Shown here: positions 57,332 through 64,000 of the stretch, piece by piece
Position numbering within the stretch: the first letter of the stretch is position 1
Layout: each line of letters begins with the position of its first letter
Assembly: GCA_009827225.1 (NCBI GenBank)
Contig: WUAI01000003.1
Location: 78,399-142,398, forward strand
Source: Flavobacteriaceae bacterium
GTDB taxonomy: Bacteria > Bacteroidota > Bacteroidia > Flavobacteriales > Flavobacteriaceae
DNA length: 64,000 nucleotides
Reading direction: 5' to 3'
Notes under the pieces: generated by a model
Seen by the model: the letters and a program-made list of their open reading frames with translations, nothing else
What the model was told of the DNA's origin: nothing
Database searches by the model: none
Position numbers and translations under genes: made by a program

Positions 57332-58054
57332 TCAAGAAAGGGAGTTATAGAATCGTATCAGTCGAACCAGATCTTGTTCTTTCGAGAGATTTAAGCCGTT
57401 CTTTTTCACACAATCTTTGAGTTCTTTTTGATGGCTGGGAAAGGATTTCAACATCTTACTTTTTGATTTTGGTAAAAGAATCATTCTTCCTTCCGAATCC
57501 ACCAGAAAGTATTCGTGTACATCTCTGAATGAAGCTGGGACATCGCGAACCAGGGACGAGGTGGCCGCAATCTTTGGTTTATAAACTTTTGAGTTTTTCT
57601 TGTATAATTTGTTCGCGCCCAATACAAGTATCTGGAAATACTGAAGCTCATAACCCTGGGTAGGATCAACTACCGGAATGAAAATATTGTTTCCGATTTT
57701 TACCTGAAACTCGGTGGTTTTGGACAGTTTTTTTGCACTATCATCCGGCGCATTGAGATTCTCCTTCCCGATAAACACGTCATTATAAGCATTGTATTTT
57801 AACGCTACGTTGTCCACAAGGATTTCCCCATTGTTGATTAATGAGCCTAATTTAAACTCATCATGTAAATATGGTGAACCCTTGGTTTCGTCATTGAGTA
57901 GAATTACATCTCCATCCTTTACATTATAGTACGAAGTCATGTTGGAATAATTGGAGGAGGAATTAAGTGTTCCGCCCTTTACGGTTATAGTTCCCTGTGC
58001 GAAAGAACACCAAACATAAATATGGGCTAAGAATAGGGTGATGATATATTTCAT
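57332..58054 (-). CDS. Hypothetical secreted protein (paralog of the next gene)
   Basis: I do not recognise a named family. The 240-residue product has a signal peptide (ending SFAQ) and no membrane segment after it. It shares clear blocks with the adjacent gene at 58163: GSPYLHDEFKLG versus GSPYESKEFMVG, NVALKYNA versus NVALRYNA, and SSLVRDVPASF versus TSLTRDIPAMY, in the same order and spacing. No type IX sorting domain is visible at the C-terminus, so it is probably periplasmic or lipid-free extracellular. Confidence 0.75.
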   Translation of the reverse strand: MKYIITLFLAHIYVWCSFAQGTITVKGGTLNSSSNYSNMTSYYNVKDGDVILLNDETKGSPYLHDEFKLGSLINNGEILVDNVALKYNAYNDVFIGKENLNAPDDSAKKLSKTTEFQVKIGNNIFIPVVDPTQGYELQYFQILVLGANKLYKKNSKVYKPKIAATSSLVRDVPASFRDVHEYFLVDSEGRMILLPKSKSKMLKSFPSHQKELKDCVKKNGLNLSKEQDLVRLIRFYNSLS

Positions 58055-58113
58055 TTCGGTCCTTTAAGAGTTATGAAGATAATTCAAATTAAAGGAATTA
58101 AATCGTAAATAAA

Positions 58114-58143
58114 AAAAGGCCGTTGCTCAAGCAACGGCCTTTT
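58114..58143. terminator. Bidirectional terminator between the two paralogs
   Basis: AAAAGGCCGTTGCT (58114-58127) and AGCAACGGCCTTTT (58130-58143) form a perfect 14-bp stem. On the minus strand seven T follow, so it terminates the 58163-58864 gene. Confidence 0.92.
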
Positions 58144-58162
58144 CAAATCAGTGGGATATATT

Positions 58163-58864
58163 TTAAAGCGTATCGAAATGTTTTACCATTCTTAACAACG
58201 CATATTTTTTATTGATATTGATCTTCTTTTCGGCAGCATATCTTTTCATCTCCTTTTTCTTTGCGCCAAACATATTCATTTTTCCTGAGCGGGAATTAGG
58301 GAACATGGTCACCTTTCCACTTTGCTTCTCTACCAGGTAGTAGAATTCTTTTTCCTTATACATGGCAGGAATGTCTCTGGTGAGGGAAGTCATTGCTTCG
58401 GCTCCCTCAATCCACTCTTTGGTAATCTTTTTGAATAGATTATAATTCTCTCCTTCATATACTACCACGAAATAACCGGCGGAGTCCAATCCTTCCTGGT
58501 TGCCAACATAAACAAAGGTTTTGTTCAGAATCTTTGCGTATATATCGGAAGATTTCACCATCACACGTCCTGTTCGGTTGTGATCTTCCAATTTATATTT
58601 TACCTCCATTTCATCCTTCATGGCATTATAACGAAGGGCTACGTTGTTGGCTAAAATTTTACCATCTTTCATGATCTTTCCAACCATGAATTCTTTGCTT
58701 TCGTATGGGCTGCCGGAAATGCGCTCATAAACTGGGTAGGGAGTAATCGGTTTGTTAGTTACGTACTGAGTAGTTGTTTGCTCTGCAGGTGCCATTTGAG
58801 CATTTGCCAACTGAATGGATGCAGAAAAAAAGAATACAACAACTAAGGTGAAGATACTTCTCAT
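58163..58864 (-). CDS. Hypothetical secreted protein (paralog of the previous gene)
   Basis: The 233-residue product has a signal peptide (ending LANAQ) and no other hydrophobic helix. The shared blocks with the 57332 gene show a tandem duplication followed by divergence. A Lys-rich helical C-terminus (KKKEMKRYAAEKKININKK) closes both copies. Upstream, the minus strand carries a perfect box TAATTTTG at 58895-58902. It has its own terminator, so the two genes are separate transcripts. Confidence 0.75.
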   Translation of the reverse strand: MRSIFTLVVVFFFSASIQLANAQMAPAEQTTTQYVTNKPITPYPVYERISGSPYESKEFMVGKIMKDGKILANNVALRYNAMKDEMEVKYKLEDHNRTGRVMVKSSDIYAKILNKTFVYVGNQEGLDSAGYFVVVYEGENYNLFKKITKEWIEGAEAMTSLTRDIPAMYKEKEFYYLVEKQSGKVTMFPNSRSGKMNMFGAKKKEMKRYAAEKKININKKYALLRMVKHFDTL

Positions 58865-58894
58865 TTAGTGACTATTTTAATGAATTAGTGGTTT

Positions 58895-58902
58895 CAAAAT
58901 TA
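58895..58902 (-). promoter_or_regulatory. Promoter box for the 58163-58864 gene
   Basis: Reads TAATTTTG on the minus strand, a perfect TAnnTTTG, 30 bases upstream of the ATG. No TTG is seen at the standard distance. Confidence 0.5.
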
Positions 58903-59089
58903 ACGTTAATATCGCTTGAAGCCGGTGGGTCCTCCTCTTACTTTATAAATTTAGAGGGTTTAGGTTGTTCTTTTCACGGCATTTTTTAATTCAAGCAGGT
59001 GCGAATATAAGCATTAAACAGTTTCAATGATGTTAAAAAATCCTTTAAAATTGAAAATACCCTATATTTTTGTAGACTAATCCCTACAA

Positions 59090-61201
59090 TCAGGGATTCA
59101 TCAGTTCAAGAGCTTTGGACGTTTCCTGAACGGGAAGCTTACAAGTGTTGTTCACGCAAACATAAATGAGAGTTCGTCCGGGTTGATATCGGCCTTTTAA
59201 CAAGGGTAATTCACCTTGGGCAGTACTCCCTGCAATAAGTGATCCAGGTAAGAAATTTCTATTCAATTCCTCAACTTTGGAATTGGCTTCATCTCCTACC
59301 ACGACGATCTCGTAGTATTTAGTTCGATAGTTCTCCAATAAATTTAGCCAGTTAGGAAAGCCACTTGGATAGTTCTCCATTTCATTCTGAACATTTTTTA
59401 GCATCTGCATGGCAATACCAGCATATTCCTGATTGTCATAATGATGCGATAAGATCATTAGGTTATGCGCCATAATTGAATTGGAGGCCGGAATGACATT
59501 ATCCCTAAATTCGATGGTTCGAGTAATGATTTCATCATCCTCATCGGAAGTAAAAAAGAACATGCCGGTGCTTTCGTCCATAAAATGACTTATCGAATAG
59601 TCACACAATTCCCGAGCATGTTCGAGCCATTTCAGGTCCAGGGTTACCTCATATAAGGATAAGAATCCGCGTGCCACAGCCGCATAATCTTCAAGGTAGC
59701 CGTTTATGGTACTCTTTCCATCCTTATAGCTATGGAATAATGAACCATCTTCTTTTAATTGATTTGCAACCAAAAAAGAAGCATTCTTCAACGCCGTATT
59801 CAAATATGATTCGTTGCCAAATGCTTTATACGCATCTACATATCCTTTTAGCATAAGGCCATTCCATGAGGTTAGGGTTTTATCGTCTAATCTCGGCTTA
59901 GGTCTTTGATTTCGGAATTCAAGTAATTTAGATTTCCAGGCTTCTTTTTTTGCCTTTAAGGTTTCTTCGGAAATGGAAAATTCCTCCAGGATTTCAGAAT
60001 CCTCTTTGGTACGGATAAGCACGTAATGGCCGTTCTCCCATTTTCCGAATGCATTGATATTGTAATACGATTGGAACAAGTCGAAATCGGTTCCCAACTC
60101 AGATCGTAATTCATCTTCAGTATAAATATAATAAGCACCCTCTTCCAATTCGCCTTCAGGTGTCTCGCTGTCTGCGTCAAGAGAAGAATAAAAAGCACCT
60201 TCGGTATTGGTTAGTTCTCTTTCAATAAACACAAGTGTTTCTTCCACGATCTCCTGGTACAAAGGATCTTTATAAACTTTGTAAGCATCGCTGTAAAGCG
60301 ACACCAATTGTGCATTGTCATAAAGCATCTTTTCAAAATGAGGCACATGCCACCTTTCATCAACACTATATCTCGCGAAGCCACCTCCTATTTGATCGTA
60401 TACTCCACCAAAAGCCATCTTCTTTAGGCTAAGGCGCACATGTTCGTCAATTTCTGAGTCCTTTTCTTCAATGGACATCCTTAACAAATAATCCAGGTTG
60501 GCCGGCATCATAAATTTGGGAGCCCTGCGCGTTCCGCCATAAAGTGTATCGAAGCTTTGCTTGAATCTATTCATCACGGGCTTTACCTCAAATTGCTTGT
60601 AATCCACCTCCCCTTCGTTTAGGGTGATGAGGTCAATGCTTTTGATACCCTCTTCGAGCTTATCAGCATAATCTCGAAGTTTTTGCGGTTCCTCCATATA
60701 AAGTTCCTGGATTTGCTCGATTGCCTGTATCCAGTCGTCCTTTTTAAAATAAGTTCCTCCCCATACCGGTCGCCCATCGGGTAGCGTAATCACATTCAAA
60801 GGCCAACCAGCGTTTCCTGTCATTAGTTGTACCGCGTTGATATATACCTGGTCTACATCCGGTCGTTCTTCCCGGTCTACCTTCACCGAGATGTAATCTG
60901 AATTCATAACCGCCGCTACCGTAGAATCCTCAAAACTTTCGCGCTCCATCACATGACACCAGTGACAGGCAGCGTAACCTATACTTATGATCATTAATTT
61001 ACGGGAGTTTTTGGCCTCTTCCAGCGTTTCACTATTCCACGGTTTCCAGTTTACCGGATTGTGAGCGTGTTGTAATAAATACGGACTGGTTTCATGGATA
61101 AGGTCGTTGGTAAACTCGTGGGTTTTCACAATTTCTTTTTTTGGGCTGTTACAGGACTGCAGGAAAAGGGCAGCAATTACAAGTATAACTAGGTAGCGCA
61201 T
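59090..61201 (-). CDS. DUF255 thioredoxin-domain lipoprotein (YyaL/SPATA20 family)
   Basis: The 703-residue protein has a lipoprotein signal (lipobox LQSC near residue 16), a DUF255 thioredoxin-like domain with [17 protein letters not shown], and a large alpha/alpha-barrel domain (about 200-600) like that of cellobiose epimerases. Family members are often annotated as thioredoxin domain-containing or YyaL; the activity is unknown. Many relatives are cytoplasmic, so a lipobox here is notable. A hairpin overlaps the stop codon (59079-59098) but lacks a T run. The promoter box at 61218 lies inside the dodecin terminator. Confidence 0.9.
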   Translation of the reverse strand: MRYLVILVIAALFLQSCNSPKKEIVKTHEFTNDLIHETSPYLLQHAHNPVNWKPWNSETLEEAKNSRKLMIISIGYAACHWCHVMERESFEDSTVAAVMNSDYISVKVDREERPDVDQVYINAVQLMTGNAGWPLNVITLPDGRPVWGGTYFKKDDWIQAIEQIQELYMEEPQKLRDYADKLEEGIKSIDLITLNEGEVDYKQFEVKPVMNRFKQSFDTLYGGTRRAPKFMMPANLDYLLRMSIEEKDSEIDEHVRLSLKKMAFGGVYDQIGGGFARYSVDERWHVPHFEKMLYDNAQLVSLYSDAYKVYKDPLYQEIVEETLVFIERELTNTEGAFYSSLDADSETPEGELEEGAYYIYTEDELRSELGTDFDLFQSYYNINAFGKWENGHYVLIRTKEDSEILEEFSISEETLKAKKEAWKSKLLEFRNQRPKPRLDDKTLTSWNGLMLKGYVDAYKAFGNESYLNTALKNASFLVANQLKEDGSLFHSYKDGKSTINGYLEDYAAVARGFLSLYEVTLDLKWLEHARELCDYSISHFMDESTGMFFFTSDEDDEIITRTIEFRDNVIPASNSIMAHNLMILSHHYDNQEYAGIAMQMLKNVQNEMENYPSGFPNWLNLLENYRTKYYEIVVVGDEANSKVEELNRNFLPGSLIAGSTAQGELPLLKGRYQPGRTLIYVCVNNTCKLPVQETSKALELMNP

Positions 61202-61217
61202 GAATAATAATGATCAA

Positions 61218-61249
61218 CAAAAATACGCTTTTGAATCTCAAAAGCGTAT
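61218..61249 (-). terminator. Dodecin terminator overlapping the DUF255-gene promoter box
   Basis: ATACGCTTTTGA (61223-61234) and TCAAAAGCGTAT (61238-61249) form a perfect 12-bp stem with a 3-base loop; on the minus strand TTTTTG follows. The same bases (61218-61225) read TATTTTTG on the minus strand, a perfect promoter box 17 bases upstream of the DUF255-gene ATG. Confidence 0.85.
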
Positions 61250-61271
61250 GAAAATATAGGTTTTAGAACGT

Positions 61272-61472
61272 CTATTTTACTTCAAAAGTAATTTTAACAT
61301 TTACACGGTATTCAGTTATGTCATCACCGTTTACAACGGCACTTTGCTCATTTATATAAACCGATTTGATTTGCTTTATACTCTTCGCCGCATGTTTTAC
61401 AGCGTTCTTAGTGGCATCTTCCCAACTTTTCTCGGAATTGGCTAATACTTCAATAACTTTTAAAACTCCCAT
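61272..61472 (-). CDS. Dodecin (flavin-storage protein)
   Basis: Dodecins are small proteins that form hollow dodecamers and bind flavins. The 66-residue length and the pattern VLKVIEVLANSEKSWEDATKNAV, with the flavin-stacking Trp, followed by EYRVNVKITFEVK, fit the family well. Near-consensus promoter boxes lie at about 61485-61505 on the minus strand, so it may be transcribed alone. It is closed by the strong terminator at 61218-61249. Confidence 0.94.
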   Translation of the reverse strand: MGVLKVIEVLANSEKSWEDATKNAVKHAAKSIKQIKSVYINEQSAVVNGDDITEYRVNVKITFEVK

Positions 61473-61519
61473 ACGTATCCATTTAGATTAAAAGTAAAAG
61501 ATACGAAGAATAAGGGGAT

Positions 61520-62431
61520 TTAACCGTTTACAGCTTCCACGGTCGTAACCTGACCGTTCATCATTTCACGCAGCATGTTTTCAATACCATTTTTAAGAGT
61601 TACGGTAGAAGAAGGACATCCACTACAGGCTCCCTGTAAGATAACTCGTACAGTTTTGGTGGATTCGTTGAAGGAATCAAAGGCAATATGTCCACCATCT
61701 CCGGCAACCGCAGGTTTTACATATTCGTCCAGTATCGAAATGATCTCTTTTTCAATATCGGTATGCGGCTTTCTTTCGGTAACTGTTTTTTCCGTTTTTC
61801 CTGAAACATCACCTCCTTCTTGTAAGGCGGCATCATCCAGGATGGTCTTTCCCGCTTCGATATAGCCACGGATGAACTCCCTGAGCTCCATGGTGATTTC
61901 CTGCCATTCTGCGATATTGTATTTCGCTACCGACACATAATTGGCGCTGATGAACACTTCTTTTACGAAGGGAAAACCGAATAATTCTTTGGCTAGAGGA
62001 GCGTACATAGTATCGTCGATTGACTTGAATTCAAAAATTCCGTCAACCAAGGGTTTGTTGGCGACAAACTTCATCACAGTAGGGTTCGGAGTGCTCTCGG
62101 CATAAACCGTGACAGGTACTTTTTTGGGTGCTTCTTGCTCAATGATAACCTGCTGGCCACTTTTAAGGTATTCTTGGATCGCTAAAGCTACTTCATCCTG
62201 CACATCTTCCCATTCAACAATATTGAATTTTTCAATGGCCACGAAGTTCTGTGAAATGTAGACCGTCTTTACAAAAGGAAGATAAAATAGTTGTTGGGCG
62301 AGAGGACTTGGTTTTGCCTCATCAATATTATTAAATTCATAGCTTCTTGCCTGGGTCAGGAAAGAATCGGCAATAAATTTTACAATATTACCGTTTTTAG
62401 TGGGTTGAATCGAAATGTTAAAATCGGCCAT
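61520..62431 (-). CDS. Nfu/NifU-type iron-sulfur scaffold with duplicated N-terminal domain
   Basis: The 303-residue protein has two copies of the Nfu N-terminal domain (about 1-90 and 105-195; compare PLAQQLFYLPFVKTVYISQNFVAIEKFNIVEW with the second copy PLAKELFGFPFVKEVFISANY) and a C-terminal NifU domain with the cluster site GACSGCPSS (about residue 265). It builds or transfers 4Fe-4S clusters. The ORF track starts at 62440, but the promoter at 62448 would begin transcription near 62442, so the ATG at 62431 (MADFNISI) is chosen. Confidence 0.92.
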   Translation of the reverse strand: MADFNISIQPTKNGNIVKFIADSFLTQARSYEFNNIDEAKPSPLAQQLFYLPFVKTVYISQNFVAIEKFNIVEWEDVQDEVALAIQEYLKSGQQVIIEQEAPKKVPVTVYAESTPNPTVMKFVANKPLVDGIFEFKSIDDTMYAPLAKELFGFPFVKEVFISANYVSVAKYNIAEWQEITMELREFIRGYIEAGKTILDDAALQEGGDVSGKTEKTVTERKPHTDIEKEIISILDEYVKPAVAGDGGHIAFDSFNESTKTVRVILQGACSGCPSSTVTLKNGIENMLREMMNGQVTTVEAVNG

Positions 62432-62447
62432 AGCTTGCATTTTTTTG

Positions 62448-62478
62448 CAAAATTATGAAAGAAAACCAATGTATTCAA
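62448..62478 (-). promoter_or_regulatory. nfu promoter
   Basis: On the minus strand TTG (62476-62478), 20 bases and TAATTTTG (62448-62455) match the consensus exactly. The TTG abuts the box of the divergent gene's promoter. Confidence 0.75.
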
Positions 62479-62486
62479 TATATTTG
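62479..62486 (+). promoter_or_regulatory. Promoter box of the choice-of-anchor gene
   Basis: TATATTTG is a perfect TAnnTTTG, 19 bases before the ATG at 62506. It directly touches the -33 element of the divergent nfu promoter. Confidence 0.5.
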
Positions 62487-62505
62487 GCAAGATAATAACC
62501 TATTT

Positions 62506-64000
62506 ATGAAGAAACTTTTACTCCCTCTTGTGGTATTGGTTTCATTTATTGGTAGCGCCCAAATCACCGTAGATGAAACACTCACGACTGAGCAGCTAGT
62601 TCGGGATATTTTGATCACCGGAACCTGCGCCCAGACCGGAAATTATCTTCAAAGTACTGGAACCAACTTTGGTGACGTTAATGGAATTGGTGCCTTCGAC
62701 CGAAATGGCTCCGATTTTCCCTTTAATGCAGGAGTAGTATTAACTTCAGGGAGTGTATCCGATGTCCCCGGCCCAAATACCAATTTGATGAGCGATGGAG
62801 GTTTTGGATGGCCTGGAGATGCCGATTTGGAGGCGAATACAACCGCAACCAATACGAACAACGCATCCTGGATTCAATTTGACTTTACTCCCTTCGTTCC
62901 TCAGATTAGCTTTGATTTCATCATGGCCTCCGAAGAATACAATCAAAACTTCGAATGTACCTTCTCGGATGCCTTTGCTTTCATACTGGAAGATCAGGTA
63001 ACAGGATTGGTGCAGAATCTTGCAGTTCTCCCGGGTACTACGACCCCGATCGAAGTAACTAACATACGAGAAGAGGTAGTAGGACAGTGTGCTGCGGTGA
63101 ATCCACAATACTTTGACAAATACAACTTCGAACCCTTTAATCCTGCTGCGGCTGCGGCGATAAACCTTAATGGACAAACCGTTGAATTAACAGCAATGGG
63201 GGATGTGATTGTAGGGAATCCATATACAATCAAACTGGTAGTAGCAGATGAAACCGATACCGCTTTCGATATCGCTGTTTTTCTGGAAGCCGGTTCCTTT
63301 GATATTGGAAGTGTTGATCTTGGAATTGATCTCACCGAACCTAACGGAAATGCGCGTTGTGATGGAACTCCTTACGAGATTATTCCGAACATCGACGTGC
63401 CGGCGGGAACCACTTTCGAGTGGCAGTTTGAAAACCCGCTTGGCTCTGGTACGTTTGTACCTTTTGTTCCTGCTGAAACCGGGCCTACCTTAATAGTAAG
63501 CACCACGGGAAGATATAGACTTATTGTTGACTTTGCCGGAGTTTGTACTTCGGAAGGTGAAGTATTTATCGAATTTGTTCCACAATTTACACTTCCACCT
63601 CCACCGGACCCACTAGTGGTTTGTGATGTGGATAATGATGGTTTTGCTGAATTTGACCTTACCCAGGCAGATGCAGATATAACAGGAGGCGATCCAAACT
63701 TGGTAGTGAGTTATCATGGTACCTTCCTCGATGCCGACAATAATGTCCTTCCATTAGCAAGCCCCTATGCCAACGACGATATCTATATCGATTCCGTTTG
63801 GGCGAGGGTTCAAAGTACTACAAGCTCCTGTTATCAGGTAGTTCAATTGTTCTTGCAGGTAAGAGATTCCCCTGTGGCGACAATACCGGCAGGCCCATTA
63901 AGAGTTTGTGACGATAATAACGATGGATTCCAATTTTTCGACCTTACGGTAGTAGCCCCTGAGGTTTTGGGAAGTTTGAGTGCCACGGAGTATGATTTAT
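62506..64000 (+). CDS. Choice-of-anchor L surface protein, N-terminal part (runs off window)
   Basis: The ORF is open from ATG 62506 to the right edge (about 498 codons) and was missed by the ORF track because no stop occurs. A signal peptide ends at about FIGSAQ. Residues of about 25-270 match the choice-of-anchor L domain (GVVLTSGSVSDVPGPN, DFIMASEEYNQNF, FAFILED). An Ig-like segment follows, then repeats of about 95 residues each opening with CDVDNDGFAEFDLTQ or CDDNNDGFQFFDLT. Such proteins in Flavobacteriaceae are usually large, secreted by the type IX system and carry a gliding-motility-type C-terminal sorting domain, which would lie beyond the window. Confidence 0.88.
   Translation, partial: MKKLLLPLVVLVSFIGSAQITVDETLTTEQLVRDILITGTCAQTGNYLQSTGTNFGDVNGIGAFDRNGSDFPFNAGVVLTSGSVSDVPGPNTNLMSDGGFGWPGDADLEANTTATNTNNASWIQFDFTPFVPQISFDFIMASEEYNQNFECTFSDAFAFILEDQVTGLVQNLAVLPGTTTPIEVTNIREEVVGQCAAVNPQYFDKYNFEPFNPAAAAAINLNGQTVELTAMGDVIVGNPYTIKLVVADETDTAFDIAVFLEAGSFDIGSVDLGIDLTEPNGNARCDGTPYEIIPNIDVPAGTTFEWQFENPLGSGTFVPFVPAETGPTLIVSTTGRYRLIVDFAGVCTSEGEVFIEFVPQFTLPPPPDPLVVCDVDNDGFAEFDLTQADADITGGDPNLVVSYHGTFLDADNNVLPLASPYANDDIYIDSVWARVQSTTSSCYQVVQLFLQVRDSPVATIPAGPLRVCDDNNDGFQFFDLTVVAPEVLGSLSATEYDL

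Noticed and set aside
59079-59098. Hairpin over the stop codon of the DUF255 gene as its terminator
   Set aside because: The 7-bp stem AATCCCT/AGGGATT has no T run on the minus strand, so it is not counted as a terminator.

Overview
The window reads as chromosomal DNA of a member of the Flavobacteriaceae (phylum Bacteroidota). This rests on the type IX secretion translocon gene sprA, a RemB-like gliding protein, a choice-of-anchor L surface protein, an alternative complex III operon fused to a caa3-type oxidase, near-absence of Shine-Dalgarno sequences, and many promoters of the Bacteroidota type (TTG, about 20 bp, TAnnTTTG). No genus can be named from the sequence alone. No rRNA, tRNA, CRISPR array, transposase or phage gene was seen.

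Layout. 1-2.4 kb is an AT-rich accessory stretch with an unknown membrane protein and an AbiH-family phage-resistance candidate. 2.5-6 kb carries catalase-peroxidase katG and a convergent tandem universal stress protein, separated by a gap rich in inverted repeats. 6-10.5 kb is the rimP-nusA-infB transcription/translation operon, preceded by a terminator-like hairpin inside its leader, then a small SPOR-domain gene. 11.1-22.9 kb is one long respiratory operon, actABCDEF-coxB-coxA, encoding alternative complex III and the catalytic subunits of a cytochrome oxidase. 23-24.6 kb holds a MATE transporter and then a 300-base gap with two tandem hairpin-terminator units that look like small RNAs. 24.6-28 kb is ruvB, a cytochrome P450 and queG. 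28-39.1 kb is maeB, then ruvA-sprA-gcvH-vanZ-like.

39.2-43 kb has three successive genes carrying a TonB-type C-terminal fold, the last fused to an outer-membrane barrel (RemB-like). A periplasmic metallo-beta-lactamase-fold protein follows on the minus strand. 44.2-49.3 kb supplies the rest of the oxidase: heme O synthase, two subunit III proteins, subunit IV, a cysteine-free Sco-like protein, a true Sco copper chaperone, a DUF420 membrane protein and a small CxxC membrane protein. 49.4-56.7 kb is a MacAB/TolC-type export operon with one ATPase, two permeases, two adaptors and one outer-membrane channel, followed by tsaB. 57.3-62.4 kb is a minus-strand group: two paralogous secreted proteins, a DUF255 thioredoxin-like lipoprotein, dodecin, and an Nfu-type iron-sulfur scaffold. 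The window ends inside a large secreted surface protein that continues past position 64000.

Functional links. The 11-23 kb and 44-49 kb blocks together encode a quinol-to-oxygen chain plus its heme and copper assembly factors. sprA, the RemB-like protein and the choice-of-anchor protein point to a surface secretion and gliding machinery. Several gene starts are non-ATG (TTG or GTG), and promoter positions were used to choose between starts where possible. All family calls are from memory of motifs and were not checked against any database.
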